In this document: positions 8,401-15,265 of the stretch, piece by piece | Layout of the letters: each line of letters opens with the position of its first letter | How positions within the stretch are numbered: the stretch's first letter is position 1 | Source of the DNA: a virus | Virus record (IMG/VR): IMGVR_UViG_3300037285_000062 | Location: 1-34,542 of that record | Strand: one strand, 5' to 3' | DNA length: 34,542 bases | Program-made: the position numbers and the translations under genes | The notes under the pieces: generated by a model | The model's database searches: none | What the model was told of the DNA's origin: nothing | What the model saw: the letters and a program-made list of their open reading frames with translations, nothing else

Positions 8401-8688
8401 TATCTACGTAGCCAATTAAAGCAACTTTCAAAGCCGTATATCTTTGAACCAAACGACAAGCTTACTCGCAACGAGATCAAACAGGAAGTTGAAAGCTTAA
8501 TGGTTGAATTAGTTAGTTTAAGAGCACTTTACGACTTCTTGGTAGTTTGCGACGAATCAAACAATACACAACCAAGAATTGACAGAGGTGAATTGTACAT
8601 TGACATCGCAATTGAACCAGTTAAAGCTGTGGAATTTATTTATATCCCACTGCGCTTGAAGAACACAGGAGAAATTGCAGGATTATAA
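5449..8688 (+). CDS. gp18: Tail sheath protein gp18, greatly enlarged by inserted modules
   Basis: The N-terminus 'MALVSPGVQVSIIDESFY' with 'GTTPLIFIATTENK' and 'YGLQAAYSFLGVSNRAFVVRADID' is the gp18 start. The C-terminal ~380 residues hold the conserved sheath core ('DYIDINGLNIRLADESMNGY', 'TPGYPELIGEM', 'SHMVLRTFALNDQVAYPWFAPAGTRRGGV', 'GLVIFGQKTRARNSSSLDRVNVARLVIYL', and the C-terminal handshake strand 'IAIEPVKAVEFIYIPLRLKNTGEIAGL'). T4 gp18 has 659 residues and this one has 1079. The extra ~550 residues, roughly 120-670, are a string of short Gly-, Thr- and Trp-rich modules such as G-A-Y-W-F, G-S-V-W-L, G-A-L-W-Y and G-D-L-W-I, each followed by a Y- or W-containing strand. These probably decorate the outside of the sheath. 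AGGAGA precedes the ATG. Confidence 0.97.
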   Translation: MALVSPGVQVSIIDESFYTPAEPGTTPLIFIATTENKPNPGGTGIAPGTLASNAEKVYLMSSQRELSETFGDALFYTDLNNNPIHGGEQNEYGLQAAYSFLGVSNRAFVVRADIDLASLDASAEETAGKPTNGAYWFDTDDTLYGIFEWNAAPATATNGQSFSNKLPTTITDTTKVVDFAGADYTPKGSVGAVGDYAVVAVTNINKLWYKATDGVWYIVGSTGWVNSIPTVTGTSTVTVADSETFTIDDGSGAITLNIVGTVVADFVTQINDETNVSAELVNGRLVIYADGTNGNSLVIGGTASTTGIASATYTLPKLTIAPHTAVPQYKTGGDDVRPSGSVWLKTTTPNLGANWNVKVYNSATGVWAGQAAPIYSTNHAALFALDQTGGGANISEGSLYIQSNVAEDTAPTGSFKIYRKNSTGATSITSAKVTTQVTTATYTFTIQESVVGSATLTNAATVSFDATGATTDADVLANAINTAGLTHVTSSVDSQNRVIISHNLGGEIRLVDTDEGLTKIFTVFDADNSASTTNLYHVPGTDGSTSPVEYMVSHWKVLNYTASVGEPTTTPADGALWYSSIVDEVDMMYHDGTAWVGYANAVAAASPGGPLVAASAPLEQSDGTALEEGDLWISTADIENYPTIYRRTTAGTWDLIDKTDQTSENGILFADARYNTAGANSDVAGDIVEMLASDYLDPDAPDPALYPRGMLLWNLRRSGFNVKRFERDYIDINGLNIRLADESMNGYAPNRWVTESANNADGSGSFGRIAQRKVIVQKLQAVVNSSDDARDSESRNFNLLATPGYPELIGEMINLNFDRGLTAFVIGDSPLRLSPNTTKLNNWATNVDLVVEDNDAGLVSRDEYLGVYYPAGFTSDNSGNNIVVPASHMVLRTFALNDQVAYPWFAPAGTRRGGVTNATAAGYISNEGEFVSISLNEGQRNTLQASNVNPITFLGGSGLVIFGQKTRARNSSSLDRVNVARLVIYLRSQLKQLSKPYIFEPNDKLTRNEIKQEVESLMVELVSLRALYDFLVVCDESNNTQPRIDRGELYIDIAIEPVKAVEFIYIPLRLKNTGEIAGL

Positions 8689-8694
8689 GAGAAC

Positions 8695-8724
8695 GTAGGG
8701 GTTTGGAATATAACCCCTACTTTT
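8695..8724 (+). terminator. Rho-independent terminator after gp18
   Basis: GTAGGGGTT (8695-8703) pairs perfectly with AACCCCTAC (8712-8720) around an eight-base loop and is followed by TTTT. It starts seven bases after the gp18 stop and directly abuts the next late promoter. Confidence 0.85.
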
Positions 8725-8732
8725 GATAAATA
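8725..8732 (+). promoter_or_regulatory. Late promoter GATAAATA for the tail tube gene
   Basis: The octamer begins at the base after the gp18 terminator's T tract. The ATG at 8757 follows after a 24-base leader containing AAGGAG (8741-8746). This lets the tube gene be expressed independently of the sheath gene. Confidence 0.65.
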
Positions 8733-8756
8733 CATGCAACAAGGAGTTAATAATAA

Positions 8757-9371
8757 ATGGCAATCTCATCATTAACAAAACTATCAGTACCGCTAGCAAC
8801 AAACGACAGTGCTAGCGCTCAAGGCTTGCTTATGCCCAAGCTACAATATCGCTTTCGGGTAACGCTTGAAGGTTTTGGAATCAGCGCACCTAGCACAGAG
8901 TTAACCAAGCAAGTTATCGACGTAACTAGACCAAATCTTACTTTTGAAAACATGGTACTCGATGTTTACAACTCAAAGGTAAACTTAGCAGGCAAACATA
9001 CCTGGAACCCAATTACTCTTAACTTACGTGAAGATGTAAATAATAATGTTCAAAAGCTTGTTGGCGAACAACTACAACAACAGTTTGATTTTATGGAACA
9101 AGCTAGTGCAGTATCTGGCCAAGATTACAAGTTCTTGACTAGAATTGAAATACTCGACGGCGGCAACGGCGCGTTTGTTCCAGTTGTATTAGAAACATGG
9201 GAAGTATACGGGTGTTATGTTAGCGAAGCAAACTATAATACTCTTGCTTATGCAACCAGCGAGCCTGTTACAGTGTCGTTGACAATGCAATACGACAATG
9301 CAATTCAGCTCGACGCAGGTGTTGGAACTCCAGTAGGCAGACCTGGTGGATCGTTATCAACCGGAACTTAA
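8757..9371 (+). CDS. gp19: Tail tube protein gp19
   Basis: This 204-residue protein has the gp19 pattern: 'LLMPKLQYRFRVTLEGFG' at the start, 'VIDVTRPNLTFENMVLDVYNSKVNLAGKHTWNPITLNLRED' in the middle, and 'EILDGGNGAFVPVVLETWEVYGCYVSEANYNTLAYATSEPVTVSLTMQYDNAIQ' towards the end. It polymerises into the hexameric inner tube through which DNA leaves the head. T4 gp19 has 163 residues, so this is slightly longer, with a Gly-rich tail (G-R-P-G-G-S). It sits between a terminator-promoter pair upstream and a strong terminator downstream, so it is probably a single-gene transcript made at high level, as expected for an abundant virion protein. Confidence 0.95.
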   Translation: MAISSLTKLSVPLATNDSASAQGLLMPKLQYRFRVTLEGFGISAPSTELTKQVIDVTRPNLTFENMVLDVYNSKVNLAGKHTWNPITLNLREDVNNNVQKLVGEQLQQQFDFMEQASAVSGQDYKFLTRIEILDGGNGAFVPVVLETWEVYGCYVSEANYNTLAYATSEPVTVSLTMQYDNAIQLDAGVGTPVGRPGGSLSTGT

Positions 9372-9394
9372 TTTAATTAATTTATGATTGCTTA

Positions 9395-9423
9395 AAAAAG
9401 GAGGACATTGCGTTCTCCTTTTT
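9395..9423 (+). terminator. Rho-independent terminator after gp19
   Basis: AAAAAGGAG (9395-9403) pairs with CTCCTTTTT (9415-9423) around an 11-base loop, and the T tract is part of the stem. On the opposite strand the same element would also work as a terminator. Confidence 0.8.
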
Positions 9424-9450
9424 CTATTATATACGTATAGAATTATATAA

Positions 9451-9458
9451 GATAAATA
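9451..9458 (+). promoter_or_regulatory. Late promoter GATAAATA abutting the tube-paralogue start codon
   Basis: The octamer is followed by TTAGT and then the ATG at 9464. The predicted transcription start coincides with the A of the ATG. No Shine-Dalgarno precedes this gene, which fits a leaderless message. Confidence 0.65.
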
Positions 9459-9463
9459 TTAGT

Positions 9464-10477
9464 ATGAATAACTTTGATAACCTTACGGTAAAAGACTACG
9501 CGCATGCTTCAAAACTATATGTCTCTAACGACATGCGCCTTGCGCCAAAGTTTAAACATCTATACCACGTTGTATTTAATGTTAATTCACAAGCAAAGTT
9601 GCAGTCACCGTTGCTTACTGGGGTTGATGCATCGGAAGTAAACATACTAGCAAAGAGTGTTGACTTACCGAGATATAATTTACAAACAGCTTCTCTTAAT
9701 CAATATAATAGAAAAAAGATTGTGCAAACTGGTGTGCAGTATGTACCAATTAACTTAGAATTCCACGACGACAATGCTGGATTAACTAGTTTGTTTTGGG
9801 AAGCATACTTTAGGTATTATTATACTGACAGTAGTTATACTTCGCGCGACGCCGCTGGCTCTCCTAATGCAACCACCGAAGCTTATCAAAAAGTTGCAAA
9901 CGGACTAAACAGAAGCTACGGTAACAGTGAAACGCAAAATTTTAGATATGGTCTAGATCGTCCAAATAAAGCACAGAACTTTCTAAACAGCATTCAAGTA
10001 TACCAACTGCACCCGCAGAACGGTCAATCTACATTTACTAGTTTTACTCTAATTAATCCGTATATTGAATCGTTGACACATGACACTATGCAACAAGACG
10101 GTTCGGAATTTTCATCCAATAGAATGTCAATTAACTACGAATCGGTACAATATGGACGCGGCCGAACTGGTGTTGATTCAGCACCGCAAGGATTTGGCAC
10201 ACCGCAGCACTACGACGCACACCCGTCACCGCTAAATTTACAAGAACGTTCAGAAACGACTGTATTAGGTGCAAGTAATAGTGTGCAAGAATTACAACAA
10301 TTAGGTAGAGGTAGCACCGCAGCCGACGCCCAACGTAGGTTCTATTTGAATACTAAAGAACAGCAGTTACCTGGTGTATTGTCTACATCAACTCCCTCGA
10401 GGCAGTTTGGTGCATATTCGTTTGCTGATATAGCAGCACCTGACAGCGAAACTATAGCAACAGCAAAGAGATTTTAA
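9464..10477 (+). CDS. Second tail-tube-fold protein (gp19 paralogue, possibly tube initiator)
   Basis: The protein has 337 residues. Residues ~25-110 parallel gp19: 'LAPKFKHLYHVVFNVNSQ' matches the first strand, 'EVNILAKSVDLPRYNLQTASLNQYNRKKIVQTGVQYVPINLEFHDD' matches the 'VTRPNLTFE...NPITLNLRED' core, and 'FTSFTLINPYIESLTHD' and 'MSINYESVQYGRGRTG' match the closing strands. T4-type phages use tube-fold proteins gp54 and gp48 to nucleate the tube on the baseplate, so this is a candidate tube initiator or terminator. A second structural tube subunit is also possible. The ~90 C-terminal residues are polar, Gln- and Ser-rich and probably disordered. The stop overlaps the next start (TAATG). Confidence 0.75.
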   Translation: MNNFDNLTVKDYAHASKLYVSNDMRLAPKFKHLYHVVFNVNSQAKLQSPLLTGVDASEVNILAKSVDLPRYNLQTASLNQYNRKKIVQTGVQYVPINLEFHDDNAGLTSLFWEAYFRYYYTDSSYTSRDAAGSPNATTEAYQKVANGLNRSYGNSETQNFRYGLDRPNKAQNFLNSIQVYQLHPQNGQSTFTSFTLINPYIESLTHDTMQQDGSEFSSNRMSINYESVQYGRGRTGVDSAPQGFGTPQHYDAHPSPLNLQERSETTVLGASNSVQELQQLGRGSTAADAQRRFYLNTKEQQLPGVLSTSTPSRQFGAYSFADIAAPDSETIATAKRF

Positions 10478-10845
10478 TGTCAACAATTGAAGATTTACAA
10501 CAACCAGAAGACAGTGCAGACAAAACACGTCTATTATTTGATAGATACTTTACAAAACAGTTGTCCTATCCGAGCAATCAGGTTAACGCAGTAGTAGGAT
10601 TTTTTGAAAAAAGAGGATTTGACAAACTTGCATCAACTAGCGTTGCCAGCGTGCTATTACAACAGGCAAAGACAGACGGAGCAAATGTATTTGAATTGCT
10701 TGACAGTTTGAAAGGGTTCGACAAGGTTAAATTAAGTAATCTTGTAACGGCTGTATTAAACGCCAATAGAAGCAAAGTTAGTAAGCTAGGATACAGAGAA
10801 CCGTCAAACTTGGATAATCTTGAAGCAAGAAATATTGTTGTATAA
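10477..10845 (+). CDS. Small conserved structural-module protein, function unknown
   Basis: This 122-residue protein is mostly helical by eye, with 'NQVNAVVGFFEKRGFDKLASTSVASVLLQQAKTDGANVFELLDSLKGFDKVKLSNLVTAVLNANRS' as a repeating amphipathic pattern, ending in 'LGYREPSNLDNLEARNIVV'. I recall similar small proteins next to tail tube and gp4 genes in marine T4-like phages, but no function that I can name. It is translationally coupled on both sides (TAATG at 10475-10479 and at 10843-10847), so it is probably made with the tube paralogue and gp4. A tail or head completion accessory is an inference from position. Confidence 0.6.
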   Translation: MSTIEDLQQPEDSADKTRLLFDRYFTKQLSYPSNQVNAVVGFFEKRGFDKLASTSVASVLLQQAKTDGANVFELLDSLKGFDKVKLSNLVTAVLNANRSKVSKLGYREPSNLDNLEARNIVV

Positions 10846-11279
10846 TGGGAAAGTATGCTCAGGGAAAATACACAGTTAAAAATCCTGACAAGTATGTAGG
10901 CAAGAATTCTCCTACATTTCGCAGTGGGTGGGAGTTTGCCTTTATGAAATTTTGTGACGAGAACCCTTATGTTACAAGTTGGGCAAGTGAAGCTATTCGA
11001 ATTCCTTATAAAAATCCATTCACCGGAAAAAACACAATATATGTACCTGACTTTTTTATAGCATACACTGATGCTAGCGGCAAGCAACATGCAGAGCTAA
11101 TTGAAGTTAAGCCGGCTAATCAGCAGATTAAAGAAAAAGCAAAGAGCCAAGTGCAACAGGCTCACTGGGTGCTGAATCAGGCAAAGTGGGAAGCTGCTAG
11201 AGCATGGTGTAAACAAAGCGGATTGGTATTTAGAGTTGTGAATGAACACGACATGTTTCACAACGGCACTCGAAAATAA
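10845..11279 (+). CDS. gp4: Head completion protein gp4 (nuclease-fold)
   Basis: The protein has 144 residues. It has the gp4/gp50 layout: 'NPDKYVGKNSPTFRSGWEFAFMKFCDENPYVTSWASEAIRIPYKNP', then 'IYVPDFFIAY', then 'AELIEVKP', then 'WVLNQAKWEAARAWCKQSG'. This is a TnsA/PD-(D/E)XK-type fold with E30, P68-D69 and E87-x-K89 as the catalytic set. T4 gp4 is needed to finish the packaged head, perhaps by trimming DNA, before the neck is added. Length equals the family norm (about 150). It overlaps the previous gene by one base. It is followed by a late promoter for the terminase block. Confidence 0.9.
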   Translation: MGKYAQGKYTVKNPDKYVGKNSPTFRSGWEFAFMKFCDENPYVTSWASEAIRIPYKNPFTGKNTIYVPDFFIAYTDASGKQHAELIEVKPANQQIKEKAKSQVQQAHWVLNQAKWEAARAWCKQSGLVFRVVNEHDMFHNGTRK

Positions 11280-11281
11280 TT

Positions 11282-11289
11282 GATAAATA
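11282..11289 (+). promoter_or_regulatory. Late promoter GATAAATA for the terminase block
   Basis: The octamer lies 26 bases before the gp16 ATG, directly after the gp4 stop. The leader holds AGGA at 11305-11308. Confidence 0.6.
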
Positions 11290-11315
11290 ATAGTAGTATA
11301 TTATAGGATGCTGCT

Positions 11316-11819
11316 ATGACTAAGAAATTAGAAGATTTGCTTAATTTACCAGACTCGAAAGAATTGATCAAAACAGCCGAGAAGCAAGAAAAAGATCAAG
11401 TAAAGTATGATGTAGAACAACAGGCAAAAACATTCCGTAATATTGAAGAATTTGATAAAATTAGTGCAGCCTTACCTAGCGTACAAGGACTAGGGGAACT
11501 AGCAGACACGGAACTCGGTGAAGTATCTGACAAAGCAATGGCAGCATATGAAGATTTAATGGATCTAGGTATGAACGTTGAATCACGGTACAGTGGCAGA
11601 ATATTTGAAGTTGCAGGAAATATGCTAAAGACCGGACTTGATGCAAAAATTGCAAAAATAGACAAAAAACTAAAAATGGTAGATTTGCAACTTAAAAAAG
11701 AAAAACTAGATAACGATAGAAATACTGTTCCGGAAGGATTTACTGAGGGCGAAGGATATGTTGTAACAGACAGAAACAGTCTTCTTGAACGTCTCAAAGG
11801 TCTTAACAAAGATAAATAA
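11316..11819 (+). CDS. gp16: Terminase small subunit gp16
   Basis: The protein has 167 residues, with AGGA at 11305-11308, seven bases from the ATG. The central pattern 'DLMDLGMNVESRYSGRIFEVAGNMLKTGLDAKIAKIDKKLKMVDLQLKKEKLD' is the conserved coiled-coil and oligomerisation core of T4-type gp16. The end 'VVTDRNSLLERLKGL' is the usual C-terminal contact segment. T4 gp16 (164 residues) assembles into rings that recognise concatemeric DNA and stimulate the gp17 ATPase. The N-terminal 45 residues are charged and probably bind DNA. In T4, gp17 directly follows gp16. Here two unknown genes lie between them. Confidence 0.9.
   Translation: MTKKLEDLLNLPDSKELIKTAEKQEKDQVKYDVEQQAKTFRNIEEFDKISAALPSVQGLGELADTELGEVSDKAMAAYEDLMDLGMNVESRYSGRIFEVAGNMLKTGLDAKIAKIDKKLKMVDLQLKKEKLDNDRNTVPEGFTEGEGYVVTDRNSLLERLKGLNKDK
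11811..11818 (+). promoter_or_regulatory. Late promoter GATAAATA overlapping the gp16 stop
   Basis: The octamer forms the last codons of gp16 (D-K-stop) and lies 21 bases before the ATG at 11840. AGGA at 11828-11831 provides the ribosome-binding site. Confidence 0.5.
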
Positions 11820-11839
11820 TAAGTAATAGGACCCCAAAT

Positions 11840-12391
11840 ATGAAAACTTTAAAACAACTGTTATCTGAATCAAAAAAGACTTACCCGTTTAAGCTCGGTG
11901 TCGCAGGAGAACTTCCTGAGGGATTTGACAATAAACTCAAAGATGCACTTGGAAAATTTGGGCTTGAGTCGTTAAGCGCTGGCAAAAAAACACCAATTCA
12001 GACACACCCATTAGATTTTCCAAAACTGGAAAATATGGAAGTAACATATTGGGACATTGTACTAAATTACCCAACAACTGATGGCGTGCTAAGAGAGTAC
12101 TTAGGTAACTTCTGTACTGTACACGATTCTAATATCTTAGTTCGAAATGCGCTCGATCCTGTTAACAGACAAGAACAACTAGACGGTGACGATTCACCAT
12201 ACGAAGCTTTACTAACCAAAGAAGATCCTGATTGCGAATCTGCACAGGAATCAGTCGGTGACGGACGTGTTATGGAATTATTAAAAGAGCTAGAAAAAGC
12301 CCGCAAAGAGCGCGATATGGGCGAAAGCGGATTCAGCATCGAAGCACCTAAGACCGAAACTGAAAATAACAAAAGCATGATAGGAAAATAA
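11840..12391 (+). CDS. Conserved packaging-region protein of unknown function
   Basis: The protein has 183 residues. It begins 'MKTLKQLLSESKKTYPFKLGVAG', a start style ('LKxLLSES') shared by several virion-module proteins in marine T4-like phages. Residues ~17-105 look like an alpha-beta fold ('FKLGVAGELPEGFDNKLKDALGKFGLESLSAGKKTPIQTHPLDFPKLENMEVTYWDIVLNYPTT') with a ferredoxin-like strand-helix-strand order. The C-terminal third is acidic and helical ('GRVMELLKELEKARKERDMG'). I do not recognise a function. Its place between gp16 and gp17 under a late promoter suggests a virion or packaging accessory. It ends two bases before the next gene. Confidence 0.6.
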   Translation: MKTLKQLLSESKKTYPFKLGVAGELPEGFDNKLKDALGKFGLESLSAGKKTPIQTHPLDFPKLENMEVTYWDIVLNYPTTDGVLREYLGNFCTVHDSNILVRNALDPVNRQEQLDGDDSPYEALLTKEDPDCESAQESVGDGRVMELLKELEKARKERDMGESGFSIEAPKTETENNKSMIGK

Positions 12392-12392
12392 C

Positions 12393-13385
12393 ATGGACAA
12401 CAATCAAGATATGAGAAGAATTCTAGCAGGCTTTAATAAGCTTTCGACTAGAAAAAATATGAACGAATCTAGATCAATATACGAATGCCCGCCTGAAATG
12501 CCCAGCGCACCTGCTGATGCAGCAGCCACTGGCCAAATTAGCATAACTGGAGATGTGGGTGCAATTGGTGCAATGTTGTCAAAGCTAGCAAGTATTGAGT
12601 CAAATGGTACTACACGAAACTTGTCAACAGGTGACAATCCTGCAATACCTGGTGTTGACAGCAATCCGTTTGATAGCGACTCCGACGAAGGCATGATGGG
12701 ACAAATGGCAGGCGGGGCGCTGGGTAGTGTTGCTGGGACTGCATTAGGCGGCCCGATTGGCGGTGCAATCGGCAGCGCAGCAGGCGGAGCACTTGGCGAC
12801 AAGATGACAGATGAGTATGCAAATGAACCCGACGAAGAATACCAAGATACTAATTTTATGACCAAGGATCTTGCAGGCGGCCTCAACAGAGAAAAAGGTG
12901 CATATGCAGACGCAGAGGATGGTGACAATCCAATGGCAGTAACAGAAAAGTATACACCTGAGAAGTCCGGTGAGTTCTTTGACGACGATGACAATATAAC
13001 AATTAGATGGATGTACGACGAAGAAGCTGTAGGAGAAATTGAAATAACTGCATACGACGAAAGCGAAAATGAAATTGATCTAGATGACAAGCAAACACGT
13101 CACTATCAAGAAATGATTAGAGACGAAATGCAGCGTAACGCAGATGATTACGGCGATCACAAAATGCACCAACAGCAAGATGACGACGGTGACGCCATGG
13201 AGTCAAGAAAAATGGCTGTTGAAGACATCAAAGCTCGCCTTTACAAAGCTCTTTCAGAAGCAAAACCAGACTTCCTTGATATGGACAAAGATGGCGACAA
13301 AAAAGAGCCAATGAAAAAAGCAATTAAAGATAAAAAAGCCAACCCGTTTGCTAAGAAAACAGATAAGGCTGTAAAGGGAAAGTAA
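12393..13385 (+). CDS. Acidic protein with glycine zipper and a DxDxDG tail motif, function unknown
   Basis: The protein has 330 residues. Residues ~103-137 are a glycine zipper (repeated G-x3-G: 'GGALGSVAGTALGGPIGGAIG'), a type of segment that inserts into or crosses membranes. Residues 150-275 are strongly acidic. The C-terminus is basic and carries 'EAKPDFLDMDKDGDKKEPMK', a D-x-D-x-D-G calcium-loop-like motif. The DNA for this motif recurs almost unchanged in the gene at 16342. A glycine zipper in a late structural block suggests an internal virion protein that could act on the host membrane during DNA entry, but that is a guess. It is tightly packed between its neighbours (gaps of 1-2 bases). 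Confidence 0.6.
   Translation: MDNNQDMRRILAGFNKLSTRKNMNESRSIYECPPEMPSAPADAAATGQISITGDVGAIGAMLSKLASIESNGTTRNLSTGDNPAIPGVDSNPFDSDSDEGMMGQMAGGALGSVAGTALGGPIGGAIGSAAGGALGDKMTDEYANEPDEEYQDTNFMTKDLAGGLNREKGAYADAEDGDNPMAVTEKYTPEKSGEFFDDDDNITIRWMYDEEAVGEIEITAYDESENEIDLDDKQTRHYQEMIRDEMQRNADDYGDHKMHQQQDDDGDAMESRKMAVEDIKARLYKALSEAKPDFLDMDKDGDKKEPMKKAIKDKKANPFAKKTDKAVKGK
13255..13336 (+). repeat. Dispersed 82-bp coding repeat, copy 1
   Basis: By hand alignment about 78 of 82 bases match 17339-17420. It encodes the shared E-A-K-P-D-F-L-D-M-D-K-D-G-D motif and the Lys-rich stretch after it. Of the four differences, three are synonymous and one changes Ile to Val. Confidence 0.85.
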
Positions 13386-13387
13386 CC

Positions 13388-14029
13388 ATGGCACCATCTA
13401 CCTTAGACGGCGTATTAATTAAGAAAGCCAACCGTCAGGAAACATTCACCGAACAACAAATTGAACAACTAGTTGAGTGTATGGATCCTGATGTTGGCTA
13501 TCTTTACTTTGCCAAGATGTTTGCATACATTCAGCACCCTCTTAAGGGAAAGCTGCTGTATGATCCGTATGATTATCAGCTAGGATTGATGCACACGTAT
13601 CACAACTATCGATTCAACATCAATATGATGCCTAGACAAACTGGTAAGACAACTTGTGCAAGTATCTATCTTGCATGGTTTGCAATGTTCAAGCCGGATC
13701 AGACTATCTTGATTGCAGCACACAAATACACAGGTGCACAGGAAATTATGCAGCGTATCCGGTATGTTTACGAATTGTGCCCTGACCACATTAGAGCCGG
13801 AGTAACTAGCTATAATAAAGGCTCGATTGAATTTGAAAACGGTTCGCGCATCATTAGTCAAACAACTACACCTACTACAGGACGTGGTTTGGCTATCTCG
13901 CTACTATACTGTTTAGATGGCGATACAACTACTGTCCGAGTTCGTAATAAGCATACACTTATTGAAGAAGATATAACTCTTCGAGATTTGTATATCAGGA
14001 CACACAACCCTAAAAGAATTATCGGGTGA
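13388..14029 (+). CDS. gp17: Terminase large subunit gp17, N-terminal fragment fused to N-intein
   Basis: This is a 213-residue fragment. Residues 1-174 are the first part of the packaging ATPase: 'YFAKMFAYIQHPLKGKLLYDPYDYQ', Walker A P-R-Q-T-G-K-T-T (82-89), 'ILIAAHKYTGAQEIMQRIRYVYELCPDHI', 'YNKGSIEFENGSRIISQTTTP' and the first part of Walker B, I-S-L-L-Y. At Cys175 the sequence changes to C-L-D-G-D-T-T-T-V, an intein block A, and stops after 39 intein residues. The missing Asp-Glu of Walker B and the nuclease domain are encoded at 14930-16330. This piece alone cannot hydrolyse ATP, so trans-splicing is required. AAGGGA at 13375-13380 precedes the ATG. Confidence 0.93.
   Translation: MAPSTLDGVLIKKANRQETFTEQQIEQLVECMDPDVGYLYFAKMFAYIQHPLKGKLLYDPYDYQLGLMHTYHNYRFNINMMPRQTGKTTCASIYLAWFAMFKPDQTILIAAHKYTGAQEIMQRIRYVYELCPDHIRAGVTSYNKGSIEFENGSRIISQTTTPTTGRGLAISLLYCLDGDTTTVRVRNKHTLIEEDITLRDLYIRTHNPKRIIG
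13910..14026 (+). other. N-intein (IntN), 39 codons, of an atypical split intein
   Basis: It starts with Cys1 (TGT at 13910) in C-L-D-G-D-T, compared with C-V-Y-G-D-T in the AceL-TerL intein as I remember it. It continues with 'IEEDITLRDLY', parallel to 'IKIEDLY' there, and ends at the TGA at 14027. Canonical split inteins have N parts of about 90-120 residues, so this is the rare short-N type. Block B with its T-x-x-H is in the partner half. Confidence 0.88.
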
Positions 14030-14043
14030 TAAGTTTGCATTTG

Positions 14044-14051
14044 TATAAATA
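14044..14051 (+). promoter_or_regulatory. Late promoter TATAAATA abutting the endonuclease start codon
   Basis: This is a perfect octamer between the N-intein stop and the ATG at 14056, with four bases between octamer and ATG. No Shine-Dalgarno is present. It would drive the endonuclease, and the second gp17 fragment behind it, independently of the upstream genes. Confidence 0.6.
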
Positions 14052-14055
14052 CTGC

Positions 14056-14952
14056 ATGGATATAAAAATACAAGCATTTAAGAAACGAAACCAAAAGCGT
14101 AACGCGCATTTGTACGAATCGTCATTACAATCGGGCATAGATTATATATTATGTCCTGTAAGTGACGAACGTCTTAGTATGATCAAGACATCGTACATTG
14201 AGCGAGTGTTACATATGAGCGTGGCAGAGTACGATAGACTGCACCCAGGAGTTCGGGGAGTTAGCAATGCACGAAAAGCAAACATCAAAAAAGGACTTAG
14301 TACAGTTGACTCTGCTACTGGGCTAACTGCTTACGAAACATCGCAAGTTGCTGCCCAACAAACGCTATCTAAGCTAGACGCCGATGGTATTAGTGGATAT
14401 AGTAAAAAAGGCCAAAAAACTAGAGCAACGCATATGAGCAATGTTGACGAGTTCGGCCGTAACGGTTATTCGCAATTAGCAACTCTTGCAATTACTAAAG
14501 GTAACGCAACAAAAGCAGCCAAGGGTCTTATATTAGATCCGGCGCAGCGTAATGAGTTTTATCGGTATAAGTCAGTTGTAACGTATGTCACTGAACAGCA
14601 TAGACTAGCAATAACCTCGGGTTATAAAACTGGACTTGCCGGAGTTGAAGGTGCACATCATATAGACCATATATTTTCTATTATGCAAGGATACAAAAAC
14701 CGTGTTAGTCCGTTGCTTATCGGAAGTATACATAACTTACAAATGCTTCCGTGGAAAGAAAACATATCAAAGCACAGTGCGTGCAGTATTACAATAGATT
14801 TGTTGTTAACTAACGCTAGTTATACTATTAATAAATCATTGTACGAGTTTGACGTATTTGCTAAGATGATTAATACCGACATGCAGCATGCGGCACCTGT
14901 TAGTGGAGCAAGGTTAGTAAAGGAATTCAATGAAACAAATATACGCACCTAA
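14056..14952 (+). CDS. Free-standing HNH-type homing endonuclease inside the split terminase
   Basis: The protein has 298 residues from the ATG at 14056. An upstream GTG at 14026 overlaps the previous stop and is less likely. Residues 31-65 resemble the CPxC..HL..HGMS..EY..P recognition element of phage HNH endonucleases, though the second Cys is replaced ('ILCPVSDERLSMIKTSYIERVLHMSVAEYDRLHP'). Residues 105-140 hold 'LDADGISGYSKKGQK' and 'VDEFGRNGYSQLA'. The HNH core is at ~198-240: 'EGAHHIDHIFS', then 'IHNLQMLPW', then 'KENISKH'. The enzyme should nick or cut an unsplit gp17 allele at the intein site and promote homing. Its end overlaps the start of the C-intein gene by 23 bases. Confidence 0.87.
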   Translation: MDIKIQAFKKRNQKRNAHLYESSLQSGIDYILCPVSDERLSMIKTSYIERVLHMSVAEYDRLHPGVRGVSNARKANIKKGLSTVDSATGLTAYETSQVAAQQTLSKLDADGISGYSKKGQKTRATHMSNVDEFGRNGYSQLATLAITKGNATKAAKGLILDPAQRNEFYRYKSVVTYVTEQHRLAITSGYKTGLAGVEGAHHIDHIFSIMQGYKNRVSPLLIGSIHNLQMLPWKENISKHSACSITIDLLLTNASYTINKSLYEFDVFAKMINTDMQHAAPVSGARLVKEFNETNIRT

Positions 14953-15265
14953 TACAGAATATGAAATATTAACTCCTAACGGGTGGGAAGAATTTGAAGG
15001 TATTTTCTTAAATGAAAATGCAAATAAAGAATCTTGTAAAATAACATTTACCGACGGTACTTTCGTTACTGCAACGTTAGAACACCGGTTTTTTATTAAC
15101 GGTGTAGAAACAAGAGTAAATGATATAATTGTAGGTGACAGGTTAGATTCGCACAATACTATTAAAACTGTGGCAGACCTAACATCTGTAGTTTTAGAAG
15201 ACACTTATGAAATATTTAATGCAGAAAATCATGTAATAATTGCAAATAATATTAACTCTCATCAA
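14930..15265 (+). other. C-intein (IntC), 112 codons, of an atypical split intein
   Basis: It begins 'MKQIYAPNTEYEILTPNGWEE', parallel to the start of AceL-TerL IntC ('ILSPNGF'). It has block B T-L-E-H (49-52), 'VNDIIVGDRL' as the conserved turn before the second half, block F 'YEIFNAENHVIIAN', and ends N-N-I-N-S-H-Q with Cys+1 (TGT at 15266). The C-terminal residue is Gln in place of the usual Asn. Confidence 0.88.

Noticed and set aside
12404-13090. A 228-codon open frame on the minus strand opposite the acidic glycine-zipper gene
   Set aside because: It is Ser- and Pro-rich, a typical shadow of an Asp/Glu-rich and Gly-rich gene on the other strand. It has no recognisable domain, and its plus-strand partner is tightly packed with its neighbours.
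14026-14055. GTG at 14026 as the start of the HNH endonuclease
   Set aside because: It overlaps the N-intein stop and would put the perfect late promoter inside the coding region. The ATG at 14056 sits in the same promoter-to-ATG arrangement as three other genes.
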